A DNA stretch of 64,000 nucleotides from Syntrophobacter fumaroxidans MPOB (GCF_000014965.1 NC_008554.1:3832001-3896000), one strand, 5' to 3'. Positions 52,260 to 61,189 are shown, counted from the first letter of the stretch. The notes: a model not told the origin generated them from the sequence alone. Numbers and translations: made by a program.

Positions 52260-53357
52260 GTGGAGAAGACCAGGAATTTGCTTGCGACGGGAACGGGCAT
52301 CATCGCGGTTGGAGCTCTGATAGGGGTCTTGGCCGCCTTGCTTCAAAAGCTGGGCAACCCCGGAAACATGGGCATCTGTGTCGCCTGCTTCGACCGGGAT
52401 ATTACCGGCGCCGTGGGGATGCACCGGGCCGACGTGGTGCAGTACCTGAGGCCGGAAATCCTGGGGTTTGTGCTGGGCTCGTTCGTTGCGGCCCTGGCCA
52501 CCCGTGAATTCAAATCAAGGGGAGGGTCGGCGCCCCTGGCGCGGTTTGTGCTCGGGATGACGGCCATGATCGGGGCGCTGGTGTTTCTGGGCTGTCCGTG
52601 GCGCACGCTTTTGAGGCTGGCGGGAGGAGACGGCAACGCGCTGCTGGGGCTGGCGGGATTAGTGGTCGGCGTATGGATCGGCACGCTCTTTTTCAAGCAG
52701 GGCTATAGTCTTGGCCGCAGCCAGAAGCAGAGTTTCGGAACGGGGCTTCTCATGCCGCTGCTCATTCTCGGTCTGCTCGCGCTGCGTTTCATCTATCCTC
52801 CCGTGGAGGGCCAGACGCAGAGCGGAGTGCTTTTTTACAGCGCCAAGGGACCGGGGGCCGCTCATGCGCCGCTTTTCATTTCGCTTGGCATCGGCCTGCT
52901 GGTGGGTTTCATCGCTCAGCGCAGCCGGTTTTGCACCATGGGGGCACTGCGGGACCTGATCCTGTTCCGGCAGTGGCATCTCTTTTCCGGTTTCCTGGCG
53001 CTGCTGGCGGCGGCACTGGTGACCAACCTGGTCCTGGGCCAGTTCCATCCGGGTTTTGAAAAGCAACCCGTCGCCCATACGCAGGCTTTCTGGAATTTTG
53101 CGGGCATGCTGGTGGCGGGGTTTTCGTTCGCCCTGGCCGGAGGCTGTCCGGGGCGGCAGCTGTTCATGTCGGGCGAAGGGGATGCCGACGCCGGGGTATT
53201 CGTTTTCGGGATGATCACGGGCGCTGCTTTCGCCCACAATTTCGGCCTGGCCAGCTCGCCCGCGGGCATCGGTCCCCACGGGATGGCCGCGGTGGCAGTG
53301 TGCCTGTTTTTCTGTCTGGTTATCGGTTTCGGCAATATCGAGCGCACTCGCGCCTGA
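52260..53357 (+). CDS. yedE: YedE-family selenium/sulfur-compound membrane transporter
   Basis: 365 aa with about nine to ten membrane helices. Conserved YeeE/YedE pieces: NMGICVACFDRDITGA near residue 40, FLGCPWRTLLRLAGGDGNALLGL, QRSRFCTMGALRDLILF and AGGCPGRQLFMSGEGDADAGVFVFGM, with the paired G-C-P and C residues thought to guide sulfur or selenium species. YedE beside a TusA-like protein and a DUF3343 protein marks the putative selenium-metabolism cluster. I use the GTG at 52260 because an AGGAGG lies 6 nt upstream; the ATG at 52230 has none. Confidence 0.87.
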   Translation: MEKTRNLLATGTGIIAVGALIGVLAALLQKLGNPGNMGICVACFDRDITGAVGMHRADVVQYLRPEILGFVLGSFVAALATREFKSRGGSAPLARFVLGMTAMIGALVFLGCPWRTLLRLAGGDGNALLGLAGLVVGVWIGTLFFKQGYSLGRSQKQSFGTGLLMPLLILGLLALRFIYPPVEGQTQSGVLFYSAKGPGAAHAPLFISLGIGLLVGFIAQRSRFCTMGALRDLILFRQWHLFSGFLALLAAALVTNLVLGQFHPGFEKQPVAHTQAFWNFAGMLVAGFSFALAGGCPGRQLFMSGEGDADAGVFVFGMITGAAFAHNFGLASSPAGIGPHGMAAVAVCLFFCLVIGFGNIERTRA

Positions 53358-53376
53358 TCGGGTGAAGGAGGAACCA

Positions 53377-53592
53377 ATGAGTGAGATCGTCGATGCCAGG
53401 GGCCTTTCCTGTCCTCAACCGGTTTTGCTGGTGATGTCAAAAATCAAGGAAAAGGCAAGCGGCGAGATCGAGGTCATCGTTGACAACGAGGTCAGCCGGG
53501 AAAACGTCAGTCGCGCCGCTCGCGCAAAGGGTTGGGAAGTAAGGGAGGAGCGGCGACAGGGTGACGAATGGCATTTGATCCTGGGTCAATGA
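53377..53592 (+). CDS. TusA-family sulfur/selenium carrier protein (YedF-like)
   Basis: 71 aa. DARGLSCPQPVLLVMSKI carries the CPxP motif whose cysteine holds persulfide or perselenide; the rest (VIVDNEVSRENVSRAARAKGWEV) is the standard TusA fold. YedF selenium proteins have this domain plus a DsrE half; here only the TusA half is present, and the partner is the next gene. It has an AAGGAGG site and follows yedE by 19 bp. Confidence 0.88.
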   Translation: MSEIVDARGLSCPQPVLLVMSKIKEKASGEIEVIVDNEVSRENVSRAARAKGWEVREERRQGDEWHLILGQ

Positions 53593-53642
53593 CGGATTTC
53601 TGAATTCATTTCACAGTGCTCCAACAATCGTGGTATCTAAAT

Positions 53643-54206
53643 ATGTTTTGGAAAAAGATTGTGGCAATCGCCGGCAGCGTTGTCGGCCTGAAACGCGGGG
53701 CTGACGGTCGTTCCGACAGGGGGATCCTGGTTTTTCACCACACCAGCGAGGTGATCCGGGCCGAATCGCTGCTCAAGGAGGCGGGTTTCACCGTTTCCGT
53801 AAAGGGTCCGCCTCCAGACCTCCGTACCGGGTGCGACCTGGTGATCGAATTCCCGCTGGTTTCCCAGTTGCGGATAGCGGAGCTCCTGGGCGGGGCGAAG
53901 ATTGCCCCGCTCAAGATACTGCCGCTCCAGGACCTGCTTCTGGAACCCGTGGGTCTGTTTCACGCCAAGGATTTCGGCGATCACCTCATGGTGCGGGCGG
54001 CCAACATGAAGATCACCATCGACAAGAACGATCTTCGCATTGTGAACGTTTCGGGCGGAGGCTGCCCGGATGTGCCTTTCCTGGCGGAGAGCCTGGTGGG
54101 CAAGTCCCTGCTCGAGGCGCCCGCGCCGCGCAGCATGGGCCACACGCTGTGCGGATACGCTCTGCAGCTGGCTTACGAGGAACTTCTGCGCCGATGTCCT
54201 GGCTGA
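53643..54206 (+). CDS. DUF3343-containing protein of selenium cluster
   Basis: 187 aa. The N-terminal part (RGILVFHHTSEVIRAESLLKEAGFTVSVKGPPPDLRTGCDLVIEF) is a DUF3343 domain, found next to YedE/YedF in selenium users. The second part (MKITIDKNDLRIVNVSGGGCPDVPFLAESLVGKSL) is conserved but unnamed, with a single conserved cysteine in GGGCPD. Start codon uncertain: ATG at 53643 or GTG at 53616, both with poor ribosome sites. It overlaps the kinase-like gene by 13 nt. Confidence 0.78.
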   Translation: MFWKKIVAIAGSVVGLKRGADGRSDRGILVFHHTSEVIRAESLLKEAGFTVSVKGPPPDLRTGCDLVIEFPLVSQLRIAELLGGAKIAPLKILPLQDLLLEPVGLFHAKDFGDHLMVRAANMKITIDKNDLRIVNVSGGGCPDVPFLAESLVGKSLLEAPAPRSMGHTLCGYALQLAYEELLRRCPG

Positions 54207-55051
54207 TTGTCGGTACCATCCCCCGGGATGATTTTCCCCTCTATGAAGGCCGTTGCCTGCTCGAGGAAGGGGGCCTGCGTCTCGACGCTCAGCTCGTCCC
54301 CGTCGGCCGCGGCACTCCCGCGCTGCTGGCCGCGGCCTGCATCGCCTCACAAGCCCTGGACGTGGAACCTCCCCTGGCCCTGCTCGCGGGGGATACCGGG
54401 CGGGGGAAGGGGTCGATCCGGGTCTATGAGCATCTTTGCCGGGCGCTTCCCGTCATTTCCCCGGACGTGATCGTCTTTCACTACCTGCAACCCGACGTGG
54501 ACTGGCACAACCGCGTGTTCCTGCATCTTGAGGAACTGGCTCGCCGACCTGTCCTGGTGGCCGACGCGGGCTTCATGTACGTGGCAAAAATGAGCGGCTT
54601 TGCCGCATGCTACGACCTCTTCACCCCGGATGTCGGTGAGCTGGCCTTTCTGGCCGACGAAAAAGCCCCGCATCCTTTTTACACTCGGGGGTTCATCCTG
54701 CAGGAAGAGGATCGCGCTCCCGAGCTCATTCAACGGGCCTATCGGCACGAAAATGCCTCCAGTTATCTCCTGGTGAAAGGCCGCTGCGATGTCGTCGCCT
54801 CCTCGCAGGGCATCCTGGAGAGGATTTGCGAGCCCGTGGTGGAGGCCATGGAGCCCATCGGCGGGACGGGAGACACTCTGACCGCGCTGGCGGGGGCCTT
54901 CATTGCCGCGCGATACCCCATAGCGCAGGCCTGTTCCCTGGCGGCGAAAGCGAACCGGGTGATGGGGCTGCTCGCCAGGCCAACTCCGGCCTCGACCATC
55001 GCAGATTTGCTCCGTTCCCTGCCCGCGGCCCTGGAAGCCGTTCTGCGGTAA
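54194..55051 (+). CDS. ribokinase-fold protein of selenium cluster (NAD(P)HX dehydratase-like)
   Basis: 285 aa. The C-terminal GGTGDTLTALAGAFIAARYPI is the ATP-site motif of ribokinase/NAD(P)H-hydrate dehydratase folds, including the catalytic aspartate. PDVIVFHYLQPDVDW and the TPDVGELAFLADE segment fit the same fold. Genes of this type accompany YedE/DUF3343 in anaerobes, but the substrate is unknown to me. It is the last gene of the cluster and is followed by the bidirectional terminator at 55178-55221. Confidence 0.75.
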   Translation: MSWLIVGTIPRDDFPLYEGRCLLEEGGLRLDAQLVPVGRGTPALLAAACIASQALDVEPPLALLAGDTGRGKGSIRVYEHLCRALPVISPDVIVFHYLQPDVDWHNRVFLHLEELARRPVLVADAGFMYVAKMSGFAACYDLFTPDVGELAFLADEKAPHPFYTRGFILQEEDRAPELIQRAYRHENASSYLLVKGRCDVVASSQGILERICEPVVEAMEPIGGTGDTLTALAGAFIAARYPIAQACSLAAKANRVMGLLARPTPASTIADLLRSLPAALEAVLR

Positions 55052-55177
55052 GCGGTCGAAACCGTGCACGGGTCGAGTCCCAACTCAGCGGATGGTTCGG
55101 GAATGGCCGATGGCGGTGCGGGTTCTTTGCACGAAGATTCGGCTTGATCCGTCGGATGAATCGCTTCTTATACGAAG

Positions 55178-55221
55178 TTACCTAGAAAATAGACTCCCGA
55201 GGGAATCTATTTTCTAGGTAA
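55178..55221. terminator. bidirectional terminator (near-perfect palindrome)
   Basis: TTACCTAGAAAATAGA (55178-55193) and TCTATTTTCTAGGTAA (55206-55221) are perfect complements, and the centre (TCCC/GGGA) can pair too. The A-run and T-run on the two arms give a Rho-independent terminator readable in both directions, between convergent genes ending at 55051 and 55237. Confidence 0.82.
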
Positions 55222-55236
55222 ATCCGTATTAACGGA

Positions 55237-55692
55237 CTAACGGGATACTGCCCCCGCCTCGGGTGACTTCAACTGCTGGTTCAGGCGCTCTTTGAGCTCT
55301 TTCTCCTTTTGCCACCGGGCGGTTACATCGCGAATGATCGCCGCGGCCCCCAGGACTTCCCCGGCGGAAGAGCGTGGGAGAACCACGGTGAATTCAACGG
55401 AAATGCGTGACCCGTCCTTCCGTATTGCCGGTACCGCCAGCAATTGCCTGCCGTAGCGGGTCGAACCGGTGGCCATGACCCTCTGGTAGCCGTCCCAGTG
55501 CCGGGCACGCAGTTTCTCCGGGATGATGCAATCGAGGCTTTGTCCCATCACCTCCACCGCGGTGTATCCGAAAATAAATTCCGCCCCGGAATTCCAGAGC
55601 TCAATCCGCCCGTCCCGATTTGCAAAAATGATTGCATCCGGGGCCTCATCGACAATCTGCCGGCACAACCACTCGTACGAATCTTCCTGCAT
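55237..55692 (-). CDS. single PAS-domain protein
   Basis: 151 aa. One PAS domain: IVDEAPDAIIFANRDGRIELWNSGAEFIFGYTAVEVMGQSLDCIIPEKLRARH, then the PAC part RKDGSRISVEFTVVLPRSSAGEVLGAAAIIRDVTARW, ending in a short charged helix. There is no attached kinase, GGDEF or helix-turn-helix, so it is a stand-alone sensor or a broken-off input module. The start has a GAGGAGGA site. No partner gene is adjacent. Confidence 0.82.
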   Translation of the reverse strand: MQEDSYEWLCRQIVDEAPDAIIFANRDGRIELWNSGAEFIFGYTAVEVMGQSLDCIIPEKLRARHWDGYQRVMATGSTRYGRQLLAVPAIRKDGSRISVEFTVVLPRSSAGEVLGAAAIIRDVTARWQKEKELKERLNQQLKSPEAGAVSR

Positions 55693-56350
55693 CGGTCCTC
55701 CTCAATGATGTTTCTTCGGTTCGGTTTGCGGCGGGAATTCCCGGGATTGCGCGCCGGCGCCGCGAGGGGGAGACCGCCCGCTCCGATATGAGCGATCCCG
55801 CGCGCGCAGGGCGGGACCGTCCATCCCATGACCAGAACGGGCCTGTCATGCAGCGATCCCGCGCGCTCAGGGCGGACGGTCGGCCCGAAGGCTTTCTCAA
55901 CATAAGCGGTTCGGAGCCGTCATGCAACCTCCTCCTGCCGGGGGTCGCCGTTCCGCCTGCTCATAGCAGGCTGCGTCGGGAGGGCATGAAGCCGTCCCCT
56001 GAGTCTGACGGGCACATCAGTCGGTGGCGAGCGTGTTCCTTGTCAACTTTGGAGTCGCGTAGGGTGGGATGCGCGACGGCGCAGCCCACGGTTTTAACGC
56101 CCTTGCCTCAGCAATTGGCGCATGAACGATCCGGAGCCGATGTGTGGAACGCCCCCCTTGAAGAGGCTGGTGGTCGCACGGTTTCGTAGCGATCACAACG
56201 CCCTCGGTCCATCCCCTTTGGAGGTGCGGAGGGATCGCGGGAGAATTCAATGTCGAAGAATTCAATTGACAGATGCGAACGAATGTTCCAAACTATTGTT
56301 CCAAACCGGCGCTCAAAACTAACGTTTGTACAGCGGATAAAGAGATTTCC
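55693..56350. other. intergenic region with repeats and TetR promoter region
   Basis: 658 bases, no gene supported. It holds two 24-bp direct repeats (55791-55814 and 55852-55875), a hairpin GTGGGATGCGC/GCGCAGCCCAC (56064-56089), and, before the TetR gene, TTGACA (56266-56271) followed by two copies of TGTTCCAAAC (56284-56293 and 56297-56306, 13-bp period) and an AAAACTAACGTTTGT partial palindrome, candidate operator sites. Confidence 0.55.
55791..55875 (+). repeat. pair of 24-bp direct repeats
   Basis: AGCGATCCCGCGCGC-CAGGGCGG with one mismatch at 55791-55814 and 55852-55875, 61 bp apart. No coding or mobile-element context; possibly part of a dispersed intergenic repeat. Confidence 0.6.
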
Positions 56351-57010
56351 ATGCAGGATGGCCCGAAGAAAAGCGACGATACGAAGGCGAGGCTGATCGA
56401 GGCGGCTGGAGCGGTGTTTGCGCGGCAGGGATTCCGATGGGCGACCGTCAGGGAAATTTGCAGCCGTGCCGGCGCTCATGTGGGTTCCGTGAACTACCAC
56501 TTCCGGGACAAGGAAGGACTCTACGCGGCGGTCCTCGAGCACACGCAGCGATCCGCCGTGGAAAAATACCCGCCCGACTTGGGCCTCCGGGAGGGAGCCA
56601 CACCGCAGGAGAGACTCCGGGCATTCGTTCACTCACTGCTGTCGCGCATCCTGGCCGAAGGGGTTCCGGCCTGGCACGGGAAGCTCCTTGCCCGCGAAAT
56701 CGCGGAACCGACCGAAGCTCTGGACCGATTGCTGCAGAATTCGGTACGGCCCCTTTTTTCGTATCTGGCCGGCATAGTACGCGAGCTGCTCGAAGAAGCC
56801 GACCCGCCGGAGGGTGAGGAGAGCGATGTCGTTTTCCTGTGCCTGATGAGCATCGTCGGACAGTGCCTGCAGCATTACACGGCAAGACGGGCCATTGCCG
56901 TGCTTCGACCGAAGAGCTTCGATCCGTCCGACATCGAGCGTATTGCGGATCATATTTCGCGGTTCTCCATTGGAGGCATTCGAGAGCTCAGAGCGGGGAA
57001 ATCACCCTGA
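56351..57010 (+). CDS. TetR/AcrR-family regulator, CecR-like
   Basis: 219 aa. N-terminal helix-turn-helix (TKARLIEAAGAVFARQGFRWATVREICSRAGAHVGSVNYHFRDKEGLYAAVLE, about residues 11-62), then a helical ligand domain of the CecR/YbiH (DUF1956) kind (GVPAWHGKLLAREIAEPTEALD). Such regulators usually repress efflux genes; the RND exporter at 58357 lies downstream. Direct repeats at 56284-56306 are candidate binding sites. Start ATG 56351 lacks a strong ribosome site. Confidence 0.85.
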   Translation: MQDGPKKSDDTKARLIEAAGAVFARQGFRWATVREICSRAGAHVGSVNYHFRDKEGLYAAVLEHTQRSAVEKYPPDLGLREGATPQERLRAFVHSLLSRILAEGVPAWHGKLLAREIAEPTEALDRLLQNSVRPLFSYLAGIVRELLEEADPPEGEESDVVFLCLMSIVGQCLQHYTARRAIAVLRPKSFDPSDIERIADHISRFSIGGIRELRAGKSP

Positions 57011-57132
57011 GTTTCCTTGCCCTGAGGGCGGACGGCACCGCTCGAGGCGTGGAGCACGGCTTCCATTCTCGCTCGCAAAAGCGTAGAAAGAACTGTCTCG
57101 GGACAGTCGACCAACCGGGAAGGGGTGAGCCT

Positions 57133-57954
57133 ATGGAATCGAAAATCGCCGGAGCTGTCGGACTCAAATACAATCCCGTCGCCATCCTCCTGGCGGACGA
57201 GAAGCCGGACAATGCCCTGCAGTTCAAGAAAGGAAAGTGGGGCTGCGTCATGTTCATGTTCGCCAACGCCGCAAAGGGCAAGACGGCGGCCTTCGACGCG
57301 CAGACCTATGGCTGTTGGGGCGGCGGTGTCGGGCTTGGGTTCGGAAATACCTATCTGCGCTTTCCAGGCGGTGTTGAATGCTTTGCCCACTTTCTCTCAT
57401 CCGGCAACGCCCGGTGGGAAAGGGGCAGGGAAGTTGCCAAGTCCGTGGGAGACGCTGCCGGAAAAGCGTTCATGGAAAACTTCCTTGAGGGCGAAGGCTA
57501 TGTTAAGACACCCGAACTGGTGGAACAGTGGCTCGGGGAAATTCCCATGAGGGAAATCCAGGCCGGTTATGTACTGTTCAAGCCCCTCTCGGAAATCGAC
57601 CCCCAACGCGAGAAGCCCGAGACGGTGGTTTTTCTTGCCGATCCGGATCAGTTGTCGGCGCTTGTCATTCTTGCCAATTACGGCAGAGAGGGCATGGAAA
57701 ACGTAACGATCCCGTGGGCCGCGGGGTGCCAGACCATAGGAATCCTCCCGTACAGGGAGGCGAAATCGGGAAAGCCGAGAGCCGTTGTAGGGCTGACGGA
57801 CATTTCGGCCAGGAAATACGTTCGCGGTCTTCTGGGCTCGGAATACCTCTCATTCGGCATGCCCTGGGAAATGTTTCTGGAAATGGAGGGCAACGTGGAG
57901 GGGAGCTTTCTGGAAAGACAGCCCTGGCGGTCTCTCCTGGCGTCCAAGCCATGA
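57133..57954 (+). CDS. DUF169 protein
   Basis: 273 aa, soluble, no signal peptide. DUF169 features: VGLKYNPVAILLADEKPDNAL at the start, CVMFMFANAAKGKTAAFDAQTYGCWGGGVGLGFG in the middle, and LVILANYGREGMENVTIPWAAGCQTI. Conserved cysteines suggest a metal or cofactor site. Found mainly in anaerobes, function unknown. It follows the TetR gene by 122 bp and could share regulation with it. A longer in-frame start exists but would cross the TetR gene. Confidence 0.78.
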   Translation: MESKIAGAVGLKYNPVAILLADEKPDNALQFKKGKWGCVMFMFANAAKGKTAAFDAQTYGCWGGGVGLGFGNTYLRFPGGVECFAHFLSSGNARWERGREVAKSVGDAAGKAFMENFLEGEGYVKTPELVEQWLGEIPMREIQAGYVLFKPLSEIDPQREKPETVVFLADPDQLSALVILANYGREGMENVTIPWAAGCQTIGILPYREAKSGKPRAVVGLTDISARKYVRGLLGSEYLSFGMPWEMFLEMEGNVEGSFLERQPWRSLLASKP

Positions 57955-58356
57955 ATCTCGTGTTGACCCCGAATGCGGCGCGGCTTAACGTGAAGTTGGG
58001 GAGTCCGCGCCAATGGCGCAGGGGGTCTTCGGACCGGTCCCGACTGCCCCTCGGGGAGACTTGCCGGTCATGCGCCGTCTCAAGGGCGGATAACCGGGGA
58101 AGTACTGCTGGAAAATGAAAAAAAGGTCGATGACATTGTCGGAGACTTTGGGTCTTTGAATCGCGGCCCGGCAGCGGGACGGCTTGCCGCGGACGGAGCG
58201 ATGGGGAGCGTGCCCGCATCTTCGCGGAGGACGGACCGCCGTGTGCTTCGAAAGGTGCGTTGCGGTTCCGTGACTTCATGATCGACCCGGAGTCCGAGCC
58301 GTTTTCCCGGGGTGATGAGAGTGCCGATGAAGAAAGGATGCGAGTAAAGAGCGGAT
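57955..58356. other. intergenic region, no gene seen
   Basis: About 400 GC-rich bases before the second exporter. No convincing promoter, hairpin or small gene was found. Confidence 0.45.
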
Positions 58357-61089
58357 ATGGACTTGCTGAGACGCTACCTGCGGATATGGATGAACTTCGT
58401 GCTGAACTGGCCGCGCCTGGTGCTGGCCATCGCTTTCGCATCGGCCATCGCGTCCGTCGGGCTGACCGTAACGAAGCTCGGCATGCTTACGGACCAACTC
58501 GAGCTCATCTCACCGGATCATCCCTTGATCGCCTTGAGCGACAGACTCGACGCCTTCACTTCAGACAGCAAGAGGCGGTTCACCGTTGCCGTCAAGGCTT
58601 CGAACCCGCACCGGGCGGTCGCTTTTGCCAACGAGCTGTCCTCGAAAATCGCACAGGATCCGGTCCACTTTCAGAACATGTTCTATCGCGTGGACCCGGA
58701 GATGTTCAAGACGTGGCAACTCTTATACCTGGACAGGCAGGAACTGGTCGACCTCAGGGACAAGATCGTCGAGCAGGAAAAGCTCGTCCGGGGGCTGGCT
58801 CAGGAGCCGGGGTTGTTGAGCCTGCTGCGGCTCATCAACCAGGAGATGGCCTCCCGGATGGTTGGCGAGCTGTTCACGGGCTTTCTCGATGAAAAGGCAA
58901 CCGAAGACAGCCGGCAGGAACCTTTCGACCTGAATTTTCTCATCACGGTTCTGGAGGGGATGTCGAGCTATCTGAACGACTCTCCCTCTTACCAATCGCC
59001 GTGGTCTTCCCTGTTCAAGGATTCCTCGTGGGATCCCGACCTTGAGGGCTTCTTCTGGGAAGGCAGGAAGCAGTACCTCCTGGCCTTCGTCATACCCCAT
59101 AAATCGGACGAGGGATTTCTCCGAACACAGGGGGCCCTGGACAAGCTTCGCGCTCTGCTCCTGGAGGTAAGGGCTTCCTATCCCGACGTGCAGGCGGGGG
59201 TGACTGGTCAGGAAGCATTGATCAACGACGAGATGACCACTGTTTTGAGCGACATGGAGGTTGCCACGTGGCTCTCCATCGCCGGGGTGTTCGTTCTCCT
59301 GGTGGCCTTCCGGCGGAGTGTCCGCCGCCCGCTGCTCCAGATCATCTCCCTCACCGTGGGACTCTGCTGGACGCTGGGCTGGACGACGCTGTTTGTCGGC
59401 CACCTCAACATCATCTCCATTGTCTTTGCCCCCTTGCTGTGCGGGCTCGGGGTGGATTCGGGCATCCACTGGTTCTCCCGGCTGGAAGAGGAGGAGCATT
59501 GCGGCGACTGCGACATGAAGTCGGTCGTCAGGATCGTGAACGACCGCTCCGGCCCCGGGATTCTTCTTGCCGGGCTCAGTACGACGCTGGCTTTCCTGCC
59601 GTTTGTGTTGACGGGTTTCAGGGGGTTGATCGAGCTGGGGCTGGTGACCGGGATGGGAATCCTGCTCAACCTGTTCGCCGACTTCAGCGTACTGCCCGCT
59701 CTTGCCGTGCTGGCGGGAGGAAAACCGAAACAAAAATTGTCTCCGGAGGCAATACCGGGGGAAAAGGACCTGATTCGGCTCAGACCCGGCCACTCGCGGC
59801 TGGTTCTGGCCGGGGCCGGAGTGCTGGCTCTTTTGTGCACGCTGAGCGGAAGCCATGTGTACTTCGATCTCAACCCCTTGCGGCTCCAACCCGCGGAGGC
59901 CGAATCGGTCGTTTGGGAAAAAGCGCTGATCGAGAACTCGGAACGATCGGCACTGTCCGCCAGTTCCTTTGCCGCCTCGCCGGAGGAAGTGAGGACGAAG
60001 TCCGCCGCGCTGAAAGCTCTGCCGTCCGTTTCAGAGGTCGAGAGTATCTTTTCGCTGCTCCCGGAGGACCAGGAGGAAAAGATTCCCCTGCTCCGTTCCC
60101 TTGGTCCCAGGATTCCTGAAATACGCGCCGATGCAATGGAGAGCCGGCCGCCGTCGCCGGCGGAATTCGTGGAAGTCCTGGAGCGGATCCGGTTCAAGCT
60201 CCAGGACGATCAGGCTGAACGATGGGGGGCGGACAAGCCTCTCGTGGAGCAAATGACCCGTGTGCGGGCGCTCACGCAGGAGATCGTCGGCCTGCTCCGC
60301 GGATCGTCCCACGCACCCGAAAGGCTCATGGAGTACCGCAAACGATTCCTGGAAGACATGATGAACAAATGGGATTCCTTGAGAAAGGGGACCGATCCGT
60401 CACCCATGGATGTGGAGAATCTGCCCGCTCTTTTGAGAGGCTGGTTCGTCCAGGACGGTATCTACCTGTTGCGCATATACCCCAAGGAGTCCGTCTGGGA
60501 AGCACACGCGCTCACTAAATTCGTGCGGGAGATTCAGAGCGTTGACCCGGAAGTCGTCGGGGAACCCGTGTCCCTGTTCGTTTTTGCCTCCGCGTACAGG
60601 AATGCGTGCATCAAGGCTTCCATGTTCGCGCTGGTGGGGATCTCCATTCTGCTGGCACTCACGTTCAGAAACCTGCGGCTGACCCTGCTGGCGCTCGTCC
60701 CCCTGGGTCTTGGAACACTGTTGACCGTCGGAATCATGGGCGTGGCCGACGTTCAGTTCAATCTCGCGAACAGCGTGTTCATGCCGCTCGTGGTGGGGGC
60801 GGGCGTGGAATATGCCGTCGTCATTCTGAGCCGCTGGAAGGAGGGAAGGATGCTGCCCGGACACCTTCCGTTCAGCACGGGGAAAGGGGTCATCCTGGCC
60901 GCCCTGACGACGACGGTGGGCTTCGGCGCTCTCATGATCTCTCATCACAGGGGTATTTTCAGCCTGGGGTTCGTGGCCTGGGCCGGAAGCCTCTGCGTCC
61001 TGGCGAGCGCCATACTCGTGCTGCCCGCCATTTTGACGTCCCTGCAACCTCAAAAGGTCGAAGAGGAGGGGCAGGCCGTCGCGCGGTGA
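58357..61089 (+). CDS. HpnN-like RND/MMPL exporter, complete paralogue
   Basis: 910 aa, about twelve membrane helices in two blocks with large periplasmic loops. The second half matches the incomplete exporter at 2-1711 block for block (for example FNLANSVFMPLVVGAGVEYA and STGKGVILAALTTTVGFG), also at DNA level around 60890. First-half features: NWPRLVLAIAFASAIASVGLTVTKL and the GLGVDSGIHWFSRLEEEEH junction. Family members export hopanoids or other hydrophobic compounds. It has no adjacent hpnM; the TetR and DUF169 genes lie upstream. Substrate unknown. Confidence 0.88.
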   Translation: MDLLRRYLRIWMNFVLNWPRLVLAIAFASAIASVGLTVTKLGMLTDQLELISPDHPLIALSDRLDAFTSDSKRRFTVAVKASNPHRAVAFANELSSKIAQDPVHFQNMFYRVDPEMFKTWQLLYLDRQELVDLRDKIVEQEKLVRGLAQEPGLLSLLRLINQEMASRMVGELFTGFLDEKATEDSRQEPFDLNFLITVLEGMSSYLNDSPSYQSPWSSLFKDSSWDPDLEGFFWEGRKQYLLAFVIPHKSDEGFLRTQGALDKLRALLLEVRASYPDVQAGVTGQEALINDEMTTVLSDMEVATWLSIAGVFVLLVAFRRSVRRPLLQIISLTVGLCWTLGWTTLFVGHLNIISIVFAPLLCGLGVDSGIHWFSRLEEEEHCGDCDMKSVVRIVNDRSGPGILLAGLSTTLAFLPFVLTGFRGLIELGLVTGMGILLNLFADFSVLPALAVLAGGKPKQKLSPEAIPGEKDLIRLRPGHSRLVLAGAGVLALLCTLSGSHVYFDLNPLRLQPAEAESVVWEKALIENSERSALSASSFAASPEEVRTKSAALKALPSVSEVESIFSLLPEDQEEKIPLLRSLGPRIPEIRADAMESRPPSPAEFVEVLERIRFKLQDDQAERWGADKPLVEQMTRVRALTQEIVGLLRGSSHAPERLMEYRKRFLEDMMNKWDSLRKGTDPSPMDVENLPALLRGWFVQDGIYLLRIYPKESVWEAHALTKFVREIQSVDPEVVGEPVSLFVFASAYRNACIKASMFALVGISILLALTFRNLRLTLLALVPLGLGTLLTVGIMGVADVQFNLANSVFMPLVVGAGVEYAVVILSRWKEGRMLPGHLPFSTGKGVILAALTTTVGFGALMISHHRGIFSLGFVAWAGSLCVLASAILVLPAILTSLQPQKVEEEGQAVAR

Positions 61090-61160
61090 GATGGACAATG
61101 CCTCCCGCCGTAAATGGGGTTTGCAATGGGTTTCCGGACCGGCTGCGACGACCATTCCAT

Positions 61161-61189
61161 TTGATTTATTTGCTGACGCTCGATATGTT
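61161..61189 (+). promoter_or_regulatory. possible sigma70 promoter of the terminal membrane-protein gene
   Basis: TTGATT (61161-61166) and TATGTT (61184-61189) with a 17-bp spacer, about 150 bp before the start at 61342. Both boxes match four of six consensus bases. Confidence 0.45.
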
